This document shows, piece after piece, positions 1 through 12,153 of a stretch of 64,000 nt of DNA. The stretch comes from Irpex lacteus (lineage: Eukaryota > Basidiomycota > Agaricomycetes > Polyporales > Irpicaceae): the NCBI GenBank assembly GCA_001986395.2, contig MQVO02000005.1, positions 1 to 64,000 of the forward strand, in the 5' to 3' direction. The notes below the pieces were generated by a model. The model was not told where the DNA came from. It saw nothing but the letters and a program-made list of their open reading frames with translations, and did not search any database. Positions within the stretch are counted from its first letter, which is position 1. The number at the start of each line of letters is the position of its first letter. The position numbers were made by a program, and so were the translations under genes.

Positions 1-3000
1 GGTTCTTGAAGACACTGAACATTCGAAAGAGACATCGATAGGCCTACAGGGATTTCAGAACGTAGAACTATCAGTAGAGGACCGATAAAAGTCGACAAAG
101 ATATCGGGGCAGTCGTGAATCGTTCGTGAAGAACGACGATAAAGACGACGATGTCATCGTCGTGTCACACCGATAACAATACGGACAGATATCGGGAGTT
201 GATTCAACGCACCTCTGCAAAGTTGGAGCCGTAATGAAATGACAATGAAGCATAAGAGGAATCCAGAAACTGGCCGGTGGTCTGGTCCTGAGGCCAGGCG
301 TCGGCGGAGAGCGAGAGCGAGAGCGAGAGCTGACCGCTGAACTGATTGAACAGCACATTGGGCCCGAGCCAGGGAAGAGTACCTTTTCTTGCGACGATCG
401 ACAAGCAAAAAGGATCCATGAGACGCGTAGTGAGGACGCAAGCGTTGCCCGTCTGCCCAAAGTTGGCGACACGCTCGAGCATGGCGGTGAGTTCCACCTG
501 ATAGAAGTACTCCCATCGTGAGGATCGTGTAATCCACGTTGCCCTCGTCTGCGGTCTTTGCCAGCATGTCATAGCGAGCGCGAAGTCCCTGCTCATAAAG
601 AACCTCCAGCGCGGATGCGAGTGGATAGGACGTCCATAAATACAATGAGGGGTACGCCTGCTGATTGGTAAGTATGTGAGGGTGGGTGGAACGTAAACAA
701 ACGCACATGGGGCCGAAAGATCACCAGATGTCGCCGCAGATTGAAGAAAACCTGTGGTCTTACCCACGCAGCGCCCAGCGTGCACAGGATCAGTCTGAAC
801 ACATCACTGAGCAATTGGTTCCAGCAGAGACATTAGCAACAAGAAGGGAAAACACGACGTGGAGTATCACAAACCTCGCATTCCGATGTTCCTCCTTCAT
901 AACACCGACGTCAATATGATACACGTTCTCCAACCGAAGTGAGGTGTTGATACTTGGCGTACTAAGCTTACTTTCCAACCGCCGAAACGGCCGTCCTCTC
1001 TGCTGAAGTCTGGTTAGGAGGTGATTGGCCGTAGACTTGTCCGACGCTGACTTGGCGAAAACAGCCGCAGTGGCTGCTGTCTGCTCAGCATGTTGAACAT
1101 CGTGGGAGGCCACATCGTAGCGCATCCGATGGATGGCGCTGTTATACACCTGGCAACTACCGCCAAGCAGCGGTCCCAGCGCGTCGTGCTGCACAGCTTC
1201 ATTCTCAGCGATCACAGAATTGATCTCCCGTATGACCTGGTCAAACATATCAGGCAGGGTCGTGCATTGATAATGTCCTAAATTCCCCAGGAACGCCTGA
1301 GGGTAAACATCGACGCGTCCAGCATTCGCCCATCAAAAAGCTGAGGAGCAGTGGAGAGGTTCATCATCATACCGCAGTAGTCCTCGTTAGGGACAGGCTG
1401 CCCTCCACGACGCTTGACTCGTGCGCCTGCGCCGGTGAAAACCAGATTCTCGGTAGGAGGGTCGTCATCATTTAACACGGGATATGTGTCGATGTCGATA
1501 GGTTGTCGGTTTTCGTCCAGGCCGTCGAAGAACTCTTCTCCAGGATGCTTCCGGCGGATATCCCCGGGGTCGACGTTGATGTGATTATGTGAGCGCTGAA
1601 CGCTGTAAGCATGACGGCCAGTTAATGAGTGTACGAGAGGTCATGCAAACACACTTACTTGAGCTCAGTCGCGAGAGCCAACGTGATGAAACGAATCTTT
1701 CCTAGATCACGATTGCCGCACCAAGCTCTACGGTCTGTCGGCGTAGGACGCAAATGCTTAAAGGACCAATCCTGGCCGTAAGACGCTGTGAAGAAAATGG
1801 GCATCCGCGTCCCAAGAGCACCTTGATAGGCAGCTGGCGCTGCGTCGTACCAGCGGGTCCATGTTCGCCGAATTGCATGGTCCCACAACTTCGCTTGATC
1901 CCAGTTGAGCTCCAAAGTTACACCCGAATGGTTTTTATCACTAAAAAGGAATCAGACCTAGTTCGATTCATGCGCCGACAATAAGCCAGAAATTTATCGG
2001 CGACCGCCCTCGTTCAGCCCAGTCAGCTGCATGCGCCAAAGCACATCCTCGGGGATCACGAGCACATCGTCTCCGATAACTTTCATGACATATATCGGCG
2101 AACGTCCATAGGTGAAATAGCACTTACAGCAAGTTTGTGTTGTCTTTGACGGTGTCCAGCTCATCAATGTTCCGCGGATAACGTTCTCCGGGGACATGGA
2201 TGTCGGCGATGCCAGCAACGTCCAGAGAATACGCAAAGAACATAAGCAATATATGGGCTACCGTAGAGTTGACGATGGCATCCTTCAGGCGCCCACGGGG
2301 TCGGCGCAGTCTCTAGCTGCACGTTCTCGGGAGCTTCACCAGCTAACCCGCACCACAGTTGGTCGCGAGTGAACTTGCCTATACACATCAAGGCCTTAGT
2401 ATGGTCAAACCCGAGACAGCTGTCCTTGGCAGGGAACGGTCGGAAGAGGCGCGTGAGACAGAGCTGGATACTGAAGCTTTGGTCTGGGCGGTCCACAGGA
2501 AGAAGGGCACCGAGCCCGATGTTGTTGGGGACGATCAGAAGAGCGTCGACATGAGACGTGGAGGAAGTGTACATCATATCCGGGTCGTTGTTTCGATACT
2601 GGTATTGGTCATCGACGGTGATTTTCTGCGCAGTCTGTAACTTACGAACGGCCGCCGTTCGTGCAACGCGACCTTCGTGTTGACCCCTGTAGAGAACATC
2701 GAGGCTGCCCAGCGTGACGCGCTCGGGTTTCATCTTGTTCATTGTTTGCAACGCAAACTGGCGATCGAGATCACCCTGTGATATGCCAAGATTGACCTCT
2801 TGTTGAGAAAGGGGCGAGTCGCTGGCAAAGACAGGATCAATGTCGGCAATGTCCACATAGTCATTCCGCTCCCGCAGGGAGTCGTCGCGCTCAGCTTCTG
2901 GCCGGCGCAGTACTTCCCTTGAGAAGTTGATAATATTATTCAGTCGACAGCTAGGCTTTTGCGAGACGGGGGAAGGAGCGGGATACTCACTGTACTATTG

Positions 3001-3028
3001 CGGATCTTATTTGTTGATTTTGTGACAT
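1..3028 (-). CDS. unrecognised multi-exon gene, 3' end beyond the window
   Basis: I do not recognise the product. The best start is ATG 3028 (MSQNQQIRSAIVQ); the gene runs leftward off the window edge. Readable exons are about 2930-2128, 1909-1659, 1602-875, 806-764, 657-213 and one beginning near 43. Most junctions have GT..AG sites, and the exons read as globular protein without membrane segments or repeats. Two introns, 2127-1910 and 212-44, are far longer than normal and each holds two copies of the 26-bp palindrome. At about 2300, 1330 and 510 the protein-like frame shifts without a convincing intron. At 510 a 40-bp intron with a weak donor could rescue it. So this copy is either frameshifted and decaying or my model is wrong there. 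It is the most downstream gene of a same-strand cluster with the ParB-like gene. Confidence 0.5.
82..195. repeat. 26-bp palindrome pair in an intron
   Basis: Two copies of CCGATA-N14-TATCGG, at 82-107 and 170-195, both with perfect arms. Both lie in the intron 212-44 of the left-edge gene. The first copy is followed by GGGCAGTCG, as is the copy at 6885. Confidence 0.85.
1975..2098. repeat. 26-bp palindrome pair in an intron
   Basis: Copies at 2073-2098 (perfect arms) and 1975-2000 (left arm CCGACA, one mismatch) lie 98 bp apart in the 218-bp intron 2127-1910 of the left-edge gene. Confidence 0.8.
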
Positions 3029-3552
3029 TTGGAATACGAATGTGGTGGTCGTGATGAGGGGAAGTGCAACTAGGGATGAACAAGCGACCCAGCTATATTA
3101 TAGTACAGGGCAGAATCGGAAAAATTTGCTGGCAACGGCTTCGGTTGGCTTAGGAGACTTGAAGAGCAGCCATCACAACGAGGCCTCGCGTAGTCATTCA
3201 CCGGACACCCAACATTTACCCCAGGCGGTGCCTCAATAGTTTACCGGCTGCGAGCTAATGCAGCGTGTTGGCTGTCAGTGCAAATTCAAGGATAGAAGAA
3301 ACATTTCAATATTCAAAACTACTAGTACATGAGGCGGTAAGGGCGGACGGATAGCGTGGGATAGTACAAGATGCGGCGGGAAGAGAGGATGACGTGTGAG
3401 AGCGGGGTGACGAATGCAATGCGATGCCGGCGGAGAGGACGATGACGAGGACGATGACGATGACGATGACGAGGATTATGGATGGCGACGATGAGGGCGG
3501 GAGGCGCACGTTCGAGGAGAGCGAAGGCAGTGTTACGAGCAGAGAACATAGC
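3029..3552. other. intergenic gap with GAC/GAT simple repeat
   Basis: The sequence between the start of the left-edge gene and the stop of the ParB-like gene. It contains a short GAC/GAT-rich simple repeat at about 3436-3476 and no copy of the 26-bp palindrome. No gene is supported. It must hold the promoter of the left-edge gene and the 3' UTR of the ParB-like gene. Confidence 0.5.
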
Positions 3553-6500
3553 CTACGGCTCCTCGGCAGAGATATTGGACCCGTCAGATCCGCCGCCTTG
3601 ATGAGAAAAGGAGGGAGAGTGTGGACGACGAGGATCGCCACCGCTCACGTCTGGCGACGACAGGGGAGACGAGTCGCTGTCGACTGGAATAAGGAGTGGA
3701 TGAGCGGGCGTGAGCACGGTGCGTCCGACACGTGGCGAGTACCACCTACCATCTTTCTCCGGCTTCTTCGAGTTAGCCCTTGACGATTGTCGCGTGGCGG
3801 GAGGAGTAGACAGTCGGAGATTCGAGCCTTCATCACAGTCGACGCAGTGTCGCTGTAGGCGTCCTCAGCTCGGCCACGTGGAACGCATGACCGGAAGATA
3901 CGCACCGTATCAAAATGATTTGGATTGGATTGTCGAATGCATGCGAGTGGATGGATATTAGTATAAAGATGGCATATGGAAGGCTCGTGACTCGCGCGAT
4001 AATTTGAACGAGTGTTATCAGGGAGGAGGGGACGCAATGAGAGCGACTGACCATCCCCTGTCCCCGATATCGTGCTCGACAATTATCGGGCAACGGATGG
4101 GGTTGATCGACAAGATATGCACTCACCTGAAGCTCTCGGAGGCATCGGGGTAGCTCCCTTCCTCTTCGGAAGAGGACGAGTCGACGCGGGAGGCTGCGAG
4201 CCACTGGGCACATTGTGCGAGCCTTCGACGTCGATTTCCATGGGGTCCGGAGACATACCCGTGCGAGAGGAAGCACCTGCCGCGATGGCATCCGCCCTTC
4301 TCTTCTCCTCGACGCTGAGTTTTATGGCCTCGGCGAGCTGCGCGGCCTCGCGTTCCTCCGCGTCCGGTTCCTCACGACTGCGTCTGATTGCCTCATCCAC
4401 CTCTGAGCGTTCCTTTGCCGTCCTAGCAGCCGACGATTCAGCGTGACGACGGGCAACCTTGGGAGGCGCATTTGCAGGTGCGTCGCCCATGGGAACATCC
4501 TCGTTCCTGTCGGCTTCGACATCCCGTAGATCCATACCCCCAATATTCAGCGACGGAGATAGATTAGGCATGGACCCATCCAGCTCATCCATCTGTGTCA
4601 CCTCAGAGCTCGAGGGAGTGTCCAGAGACGCGACAGGAGCAGAACGGGTGATCGTTCCTGCTCGAATGCGCTTGCGTGCATCTGAGTCGCTGGCCGGCAC
4701 TGCCTCAGACCTATCAGCGTCCTCATCGGACCCGGTCGTGGCCTGGAAGGGGCGCTTCGTAGAGTTTCGCTTCTTGAGAGCGCGGGACTCCTCGTCCGAC
4801 GAAGCTGTCGATTGTGGAGGTGCAGAACGTTCGGGTCGGCGACGAGGTTGACTTCCGGATGCCAAGCTCGACGACTGATGTGCGAGGGCTGCACCGCGGA
4901 CTGCAGCCTTTCCACGAGAGACACCAGGGCGACTTCCTAAATTTGGGCCAAGTTGAGTTCAATAGTAAGTGGTCATCGAATGGACTTACTGGACGATGAT
5001 TCAGCTGCGTGAGTGCGTTAAATAAAAATTAGTACAGTTTCTTGTGGGCGTAGAAATAGCTTACCGACTGCTTTTCCCTTTCCCTTTCCCTTCGCCTTAG
5101 CCTCGAGTGCCTTCAACGCTTTTTCTGACTCGGCTTTACGCGCCACGCGATACTCCTCGCCGATCTTGAGAAAGGGCAGAGAGCCCTTGACCGGGCACGG
5201 ATCTTGTACACGACGAGGGAGAAGGGCGTTGTCGAAAGGGACCGGTTGCATCTCGTAAACCTCCGATGCCAAGCTGGGGTACCTGTTGAGAATCGCTTTG
5301 CGGTCCGCTTTCTCAAGCTTCGGATGAGTGAGCACACCGCGTTGAAACATGAAGATGGCCTGGTCGATGATCGTAGACATAGCCTAAACAAAAAGGTGAA
5401 CGCGGTGTTATAACTCTCTGAGATAAGGACAGGAGACTTTTGCCACTTACTAAATGAAGGCTCGACAAGGCAGTCTTGAATTCCATAGTCGTTGACGCCA
5501 TGTCACTGGCCGACGAGGGCAGCCGTTCATATTGCGACGGGAGTGAGCTGGCGATGGAACTTGTGACGCGCGCGATGGCCCGCTTCATGTCCAGGTTAGC
5601 TACCCGCTTGTAGCGAGCGACTTCCGCCTCCATCCTCGCGATCGGTGAATCCCAATCGGGCACTACGAGGTCCTCGCGTGCGTTGTGCAGCCCATCTGGC
5701 CATGAGAACGGTGCCTTTGGATCAACCATGTGCGGTCGGAGAACGTCCTCGAGATCGTGCCGCAACCAGCCGCCGTCGTTGTGAGCAATGAGGCCTTTTC
5801 GATACGAGCTGATAACCTGTTCCTCCATGAGTGCGACAGGAAGCCAAAACTTGAGGAAGTCGGAGGCGCCATGGCTGGTAGTATGCCCCCATCGAAGAGG
5901 GGTACGAGAGAGCAGTGAGATGACCCGAGATGCTGGCTTCGTCGGGACCAGGTGATGGTTTTTGGTCTTTTGAGCCACGCTGATGGGAGCGGCGAACGTA
6001 GCAGCATCCTTGGACGCGCGGGCAACGAGTATGGGAAGGGGGTCGGGTAGACAGCCGAGCACATCGGCGTATTGAGCAAGATTGATCGGCGTCGGAGTCA
6101 GATGCTTCCTGAAGGCTTCCTGGCCATCCAGCACTGCCCCGTCGTCAACGTCATCATCGCCGACGATGGATGCGGCTGACTTTGCCTTCGCTTTCCTCGT
6201 CTTCATAGCCGTCTTCTGCGTCTTCTGCTTGGACTTAGCTACAACCTCCTCCTGCTCGAGCTGCGTAAGAGCTTTTTGCCAGCGCCATGCAAGATCTCCC
6301 TCGATATTTGGCGGGAGGGCAGCGATAAGAGCAGCGCGCTCAGCGTCCTTCTCCTCCTGGGTCTTCTTGCCCCGCTTGGGCTTGGGCATCTCATCGTCTT
6401 CGGCCTTCTTCTGAGCCTTCTTACGCTTTTTGGTCTCGCCCTTGGCGGGAATCGTCGCATGCGGCTTGCCATCGTCCTCGGCACCCTGGCCAGAGATGTC

Positions 6501-9500
6501 GATCACGTCACCCTTCAGCGCTCTCGTCAGTGTGGACCGTTTTGTCCAACGAGGGACAGGAGTGAATTCGCCACCGGGGCCAATGTGTCGTCCGATTGTA
6601 ACGAGATACAGGTCCTGGTCGCCCCACAGACATTCAGAGAGCGCGTCCTGGGCAAGGGCGTGAGCGTCAGGACTGATGCCGGCGTCCGGGTGACGAAGGG
6701 CCTCGAACATCATTTGACTGACGTCCTTATATGATGTGCCCCGCGAGCCATCTAAAGCATACAACGCGAGGGGGGCAAACCACATGGAGATCTGTGAAGA
6801 GTTCAGTATACACGAGTACGACGCAAGCCAGATCATAGAATGAACAAATGTTGAGGAAGGTAGCCGAAGACAATGTGCAAGACACCGATAACAAGCTGGC
6901 AAGATATCGGGGCAGTCGACTGTGACCACGACACATCTATCTCATCGCCCACCGGTATGTCAGGGGACATCTATCTCATCGCCCACCGGTATGTCAGGGG
7001 CACGGATAACGTGCTCCGTGGGGTCGATTGCCGGAACGGTGCATCACTCATGCTGTCCCCTGACACGTCCCCGTCACCGATAACGAGCTGGATAGATATC
7101 GGAACAGCGATAGAATGTGACTTACCTCCTTGATCGCGTCCTCATGGCCTTCCAATTGCTCGTGCGCTTGGTTTAACGAAGCTGCCGTTGGCAGCGGCCA
7201 TACCCCCTGGCGTGGTCCTATTGGCGCGAGAAACACAAAGGCACGTGTCGCCCGTATCTCCCACATTCGGTTCTCCGGAGAGCCCTCGTCCCCCTTCGCT
7301 CGACTCTGAAACACCTGGGAGACGGCGAACGCATAGTCGTGACGGGCGACGGCAAGTGCAGGGGCCCAATTCGATGTTCCAATTGATGGGCCGTCCATTG
7401 CCCCGAACGCAGTCATCCAAGCATCGTCAATCTCCTCGAGGAGCTCGGTCGTAATTCCCTCCATGTCAGGCGGATCGTATCGCTTCCCTCGGCATTTTTC
7501 CCGGATTACGCTTGCCTTTTGCTCCAGGTCGCGCAGCTCGTCCTCCGCTCCCTCCTCGTAACGGTCGATATCAACGGCGTCCTCCCAGAGGGCAGATATT
7601 TCGGTCCAGAGAGGCTCGATCTCCTCAAGGGGGCGATCCTCCGGCCGGAGAATCTCAAGAAGTACCTCGAACATCTTGCGCGTCGCACGTGAGAAGAGCT
7701 ATTGCACCAATGCATTCAGCCGTCAGTTTTCAAGCGGAACGGATGGGAACTGCCACGCACCCCACCCCAAACGGACATCATGTGCGCCCCGATCCACTTC
7801 TCTCGCGTTTCTGCTAGCTGTCGATAGTAGACGTCGAACCTCATGAAGTCTTGCACCCAAGAACGGGTGTGGCCTGTGGCCAGTGCGACGCCGAGAGTAG
7901 TGGGAACTCCCTTATCCTTCATCAACGCGACTGAGGCGTCCCATGCCATCTCGCGAGCCAAGTCTTTGCGTAGGGCAGTCTCTGCCACGGGTATTAACTC
8001 CGCCTCCAGCTCCTTCAGCTCGGCTGGCTGCGAGTCAAGCTTTCGCTTCAACGATTGAAGAAGCCCTTGAGCCCGCTCAAGAAGCCCGAGGTCGGCGTTG
8101 TCTGGATGGTCCGGGTCGAAATCGATGCCTTCTTCTTTTTCAACCGACGACACGCTGGGGGCATTGTCATCAGTCAAGTCGCCGTCGTATTTCTCCATCT
8201 CTTGCACGATTCCTTCCACTGCCTCGACTTTCTGGCGCAACCTGCCGCTAGTGATGGCATCGATTCGGGCGCGAAGGTCCTCCTCGCGAGCCATCGCGAT
8301 TTCGGCCGCTTTATGCTCATTCTTCATGTAGCGGCGAATCCAAGTGTACGCAGTTTCTTCCTCCGTCGACGCGAAATGAATGTCCTCGACATTCCCCGAA
8401 AGGTAGTCGCAGGCGGCATCGGTTAGCTTATCTGGGGGATATGTCAGATCTGGGGCACACTGAGGTAAATTCCACGCACCCTGAACATAGATCTTTAGCA
8501 GCCATTCCCCTCTATGCTTCTCAAGCGACAGCATTCGCTGGGCATGGCGCTCGGTTTTGACGATCTCTATCGTCAGTTCTCGGACTTTGGCCTCCTCCTC
8601 CTTCCACGCGGCGGTGCCCTTCTGCATGGTCGCAAGCCGCTGCTTGGCGACTGCGAGCACGGCCTCCAAGCGCATCATCTCACGCTCACCAATACGCTTG
8701 TCGACGTAGTCCTTCGCCGCCTCCACGTTGATTTTCATGGCCGCCACACGATGCTGGCCGCCCAGGGCAGCAATCTGCTTAAGGTCGTCGTTCAAGACGT
8801 CGGTCAACTCGGGGTAGTCGTCCAAGTTCTCGGTGAAGGTGGTGTGTGCCTTGCCCTTTACGAGGTACTTCTCCGCCACCATGATGGGGATGGCCGTGCG
8901 CTCCTCGCACCGTCGGATGCCATTGACTAGCATCGAGTTAGCCAGCTTCTCCGCGTTTGCTTGGACAAGGGGGCGGTTGTTGAAGGTGCCGAACTGGAGG
9001 GTGGGGGGGCCGAAGCTGGTGATGTTGAAGCGTGCGTATCCCCACAGTGCCGCCGCACTTTCGGCTTTGACTGCAGCCCCTTCGTTGCTCGCTTCGGCAA
9101 GCCCAGGCACTGACATTGTCTGATAACGCTTCGACGCAGCAGACTTCGCCTCCGCCGCGATCTCCTGAGGTGGAGTACACGAACATCAGAGCAAGCCGTT
9201 TCATACAGCACAATCTACACACCTTTTTGCCCTCGATGTCCATCGCCTCGTCCTCCTCGCCCTCGATGTCCATCGCCTCATCGTCCTCATCAACCCGCTC
9301 TCCGAACAGGGAGTCAGCCGTTGACTGGCCAACAGGTGAGGTCTCCTAAAATCACAGAACGTTGGTGTGAAAAGCGAGGTACAAATACAGAAAAGTCGAC
9401 CACTTACTTCAACTGCATCCCGTCCTGCGAGCTTTTCAGCCGCGTCCTGGCCGTCGACGTCCATGGAATCAGCGCGGGGCGCGTTCACGGAGTCGATGTT

Positions 9501-10210
9501 CATCGCGTCCGCCTGTGCCATGGGGACATGACATACTTAGCAAGTCGGTCGTTTACTAGTCGAGTACTTTGCTACTCACCCCGCCTGCACCAGATGCTCC
9601 GACATCCGTGGCCCCGGCCTTCGCCTTGCCCTTGCCCTTGCCCTTGCCCTTGTCCTTCTCCTTGCGCACGTCCTCGTCCTGGTCCTTGGCCTTGGCTTTG
9701 GCCTTCGTCTTCGTCTTCGTCGTCGTCGTCGTCGTCGGCTTCGCCTTCGCCTTCGGCTTGGCCTTGGGCTTGACCTTGTATTCATCATCATCACTTACCT
9801 CGCCCTCCTCCTTCTCCTCGTCGTGCTCCTCTTCATCTGAGCCCGACCCCGAATCATCCTCGTCCTCCTCCTCGTCCTCTTTATCACTCTCCTCCACGGC
9901 CACTCCCCTCCGTCCTTTCTTCGCCCCAGGCTGTACGCATACATATGTCAGACGTTTCCAACCGACTGTTTTGGTACATACCTTGCCTGGCGTGCTCTTC
10001 GCGGCGACCGTTTTTCTCCCAGAGGCCGGCGCAACTTTCTACAATCAATGGTGAGATGGTGCACATTGCAGTGAGAGCGTCTGTGATCTACCTTGCTCGA
10101 CGTGCTGGCAGTACCAGCCGCTTTCTTTTCCCTACCAGCCTACGTAAACTAGTAAGAAGACCCATCTGGCGTAGTACTATCGCTGCACTTACCTTCGATT
10201 GGTTAACCAT
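3553..10210 (-). CDS. ParB/sulfiredoxin-fold protein with tandem UIMs, about 1,800 aa
   Basis: A very large multi-exon gene. The start is ATG 10210 (MVNQSK). Small exons near 10130, 10030 and 9950 lead into an acidic and Lys-rich N-terminus (9903-9590), then short exons at about 9518-9405 and 9345-9225. The main exon ends near 7762, followed by about 7697-7126, 6791-5452, 5382-5060 and 4930-4137. The ParB-like region is at about residues 275-385 and contains GGQHRVAAMK near residue 369, the signature of the ParB N-terminal/sulfiredoxin fold. A coiled coil follows. Two perfect ubiquitin-interacting motifs lie near the C-terminus: VDEAIRRSREE and LAEAIKLSVEE (DNA about 4400-4296). Lys-rich NLS-like stretches suggest a nuclear protein. 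Known ParB proteins bind DNA and hydrolyse CTP, and sulfiredoxins use the same fold; the function here is unknown. Two introns (7125-6792 and about 4136-3860) carry palindrome pairs. The last exon is uncertain; I favour the Ser/Pro-rich frame ending at 3553. Confidence 0.7.
3996..4089. repeat. 26-bp palindrome, with a possible decayed partner, in an intron
   Basis: A copy at 4064-4089 has perfect arms. A candidate decayed copy at 3996-4021 has one mismatch in each arm but the same N14 spacing. Both fall in the long intron before the last exon of the ParB-like gene. The second copy alone would not be significant; its position next to the first is the argument. Confidence 0.7.
6885..7102. repeat. 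26-bp palindrome pair in a 334-bp intron
   Basis: Copies at 6885-6910 and 7077-7102, both perfect, lie in intron 7125-6792 of the ParB-like gene. Their spacers are related (both contain AGCTGG at the same place), so these two may descend from one copy. Confidence 0.85.
6933..7000. repeat. 34-bp direct tandem duplication
   Basis: Two identical 34-bp units, 6933-6966 and 6967-7000, lie between the two palindromes of the 334-bp intron. A later CCCTGACACG at about 7058 is close to the reverse complement of the unit end. Confidence 0.9.
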
Positions 10211-10714
10211 TTTCGCGATCGAGGGTTCAGTCTACTTGTTCGAGTTCGAAAGGTGGTCCAAGCGATGTGTAGATGGATGTAAGATGTCAAGTTTGATAGT
10301 GACACCGAACGCAGTTCACCGCTCTGTGACACGTCACACAACGCACATGGCTTTAGTCACGGGATCGTGACACACAGTGTTCGCTAACGAGCGAGATCGA
10401 CCGATAGCCAGCTGGGAAGTTATCGGACCTCGATCCCTGCTACCCCTCCTCGGCCAGGTGACGCAGTGATGGAGTTGAGTTTTACACGAGCCTTAGCCTG
10501 GTATTGATTGCTCTCACGAATAGCTCATTCAGTGTCGCACCTAGTCTCCGATAACTTGCGAGCAGGTTATCGGGCCCAACATCACGTCCATATCAATAAA
10601 ATCGCGGGCTCTTTCTCGAAAATGTAGACATCGATGCAATAAAAACTGATACAAGCGTATTATAACGATCTCCCTAACTTTCTTAACAGAACCACACCAC
10701 GATATTACGCAAGC
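10211..10714. other. intergenic region between the ParB-like and Cys-rich genes
   Basis: No ORF is supported. This is the promoter side of the ParB-like gene and the 3' side of the Cys-rich gene. It contains the palindrome pair at 10401-10573, listed separately. Confidence 0.6.
10401..10573. repeat. 26-bp palindrome pair, intergenic
   Basis: Perfect copies at 10401-10426 and 10548-10573, 147 bp apart, about 190-340 bp upstream of the ParB-like start codon. Confidence 0.85.
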
Positions 10715-12153
10715 TCATTCGTTATCGCCCGCCTCAAGCTCCCTGATGGTTTTTAAAACCTTGTCCGCTTGCTGGCTCATTTCTAGCTCTTGTCTGCGTA
10801 GATAGCGATACTCGTCTCGAAGTGCTGCGAGACCGGTTTTAGCCACAGGGCGGGCTTTATTCATCGATCTATCAGACATTGATGAGAAGCTGCGTGGCGG
10901 GACTAAAGAATATGCAGGTGTGTGGTTAGTATGTAACGGAAGCCGGTGACAAACAACTTACCGCCGTCCACTACAGCCGTCGAGGGTCCGGCTGATGCAT
11001 TCCTAGCAGAGGAGGAAGCAGAGGATCGTGGGGCCGCAGCTGCGATAGTTTCGCACGGTGAGAAATCGACCAAAGATCTCACCCGCCAAGACTTACTTGA
11101 CAACTCGTTATCTGGTGCGCGCTGCTTCGCCTTGCCTTTTTTATCACGCACGGACGTGATCGTGCGCCTCTGCTTTGTAGGTGACGGCGGAGCAGGATCA
11201 TCGTCGTCCTGCTGCCGCTTTTGAACAGCAGGCGCCGGAGGGATAACCTCAGGATACTCTGGAAACCCAGCAATCGCGCCGAACAGGTCCACAATGGCCT
11301 CATGTCGATAGCGCTCCTTTGGCTCACGGCCGCTATACGCACTGCATCCAGTATGCTGGTGGTTGCAATACGTGCATCTTTGAATCTTGACGTGCTTCCG
11401 ATCCAGAGGCAACACGCACGTTGCACGCGCAGAGTTGAGACATAATTCACACTGATGCCACCCCATGTTAGCCATTTAATGTTCAACAACTCGGCGACGA
11501 TTCCTAGCTCACCCGGTCGTCTCCTTTCAATACCACCGCAGCTCTCCCGATTTTCCACACCGTTCCCTGGTCGCCTGTAGGTTTGTGGGACGTAACACTC
11601 TTACCTTTCCTGTCGTCGCGCGGACTGCCATGCGACGAGGGTTCCTCGTCTTCTTCGAGTTCATCTTCCTCCTTTTCAGACGACTCACTCTCCTCGGTCT
11701 CCGGCACTATCCTATTCCTGAGACGTCTCGCCTTCCCTGGCGATGCGGGAGCTGTACTCCCCTCATAGTCACTGGCGCTATCACTCTCGTCCTCGAGTTC
11801 GTCGTTCAGCTCCTTCGACACGCCGTCGGAGTCCCTCACGTCGTTGACGATGTCCTCCTCATCTTTCTGGGGGTCAGGGACTACAATTTTGCCCAGGTCC
11901 TTACCTGACAGAGCGCGTGAGTTCAAATCCATGAGGAATGAGTGAACCGACCAGTGCCCGCGCGATTGCTTGAGCAAGGCCTGGGGGCGTCCCTTCACGC
12001 TTGGCGGGCATGATGGGAATCCTCACAGCATGAGCAGATAGAGCTTCCTGTGTGCAAGTTATTCAGCGAAATACGAATATGCTAATTACCTGCACTCACT
12101 GTGCTTCGTTGTGCACCCTGCTTCACCTTGGCTGAATTGGATGTGCTGGGCAT
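10715..12153 (-). CDS. six-cysteine Zn2Cys6-like protein
   Basis: A four-exon model. ATG 12153 (MPSTSNSAKVKQG) opens a short first exon, and a second exon encodes a Ser/Glu-rich acidic region (about 11990-11515). An intron with branch CTAAC and acceptor CATCAG leads to the cysteine region. The last exon ends at TGA 10715 after a Lys/Glu-rich helix. The cysteines are spaced C-x2-C-x7-C-x13-C-x2-C-x6-C (CELCLNSARATC, then CTYCNHQHTGC). This resembles a fungal Zn2Cys6 binuclear cluster with a long middle loop. Such clusters bind DNA, typically CGG/CCG triplets at fixed spacing. The region after the cysteines is Pro/Lys-rich and NLS-like. The gene sits directly upstream of the ParB-like gene on the same strand. 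Zinc binding and DNA binding are inferred, not shown; zinc clusters in other Agaricomycete families are possible. Confidence 0.6.

Noticed and set aside
7716..9116. A bacterial-type ParABS partition system or integrated plasmid
   Set aside because: Only a ParB-like fold is present. There is no ParA, the gene has about a dozen spliceosomal introns, and the flanks are eukaryotic. The palindromes are 26 bp with different arms from bacterial parS.
9569..10054. Plus-strand Phe/Ser-rich ORF resembling a membrane protein
   Set aside because: It is the antisense of the Lys/Glu-rich N-terminus of the ParB-like protein; the hydrophobic look comes from complementing AAG and GAG codons.
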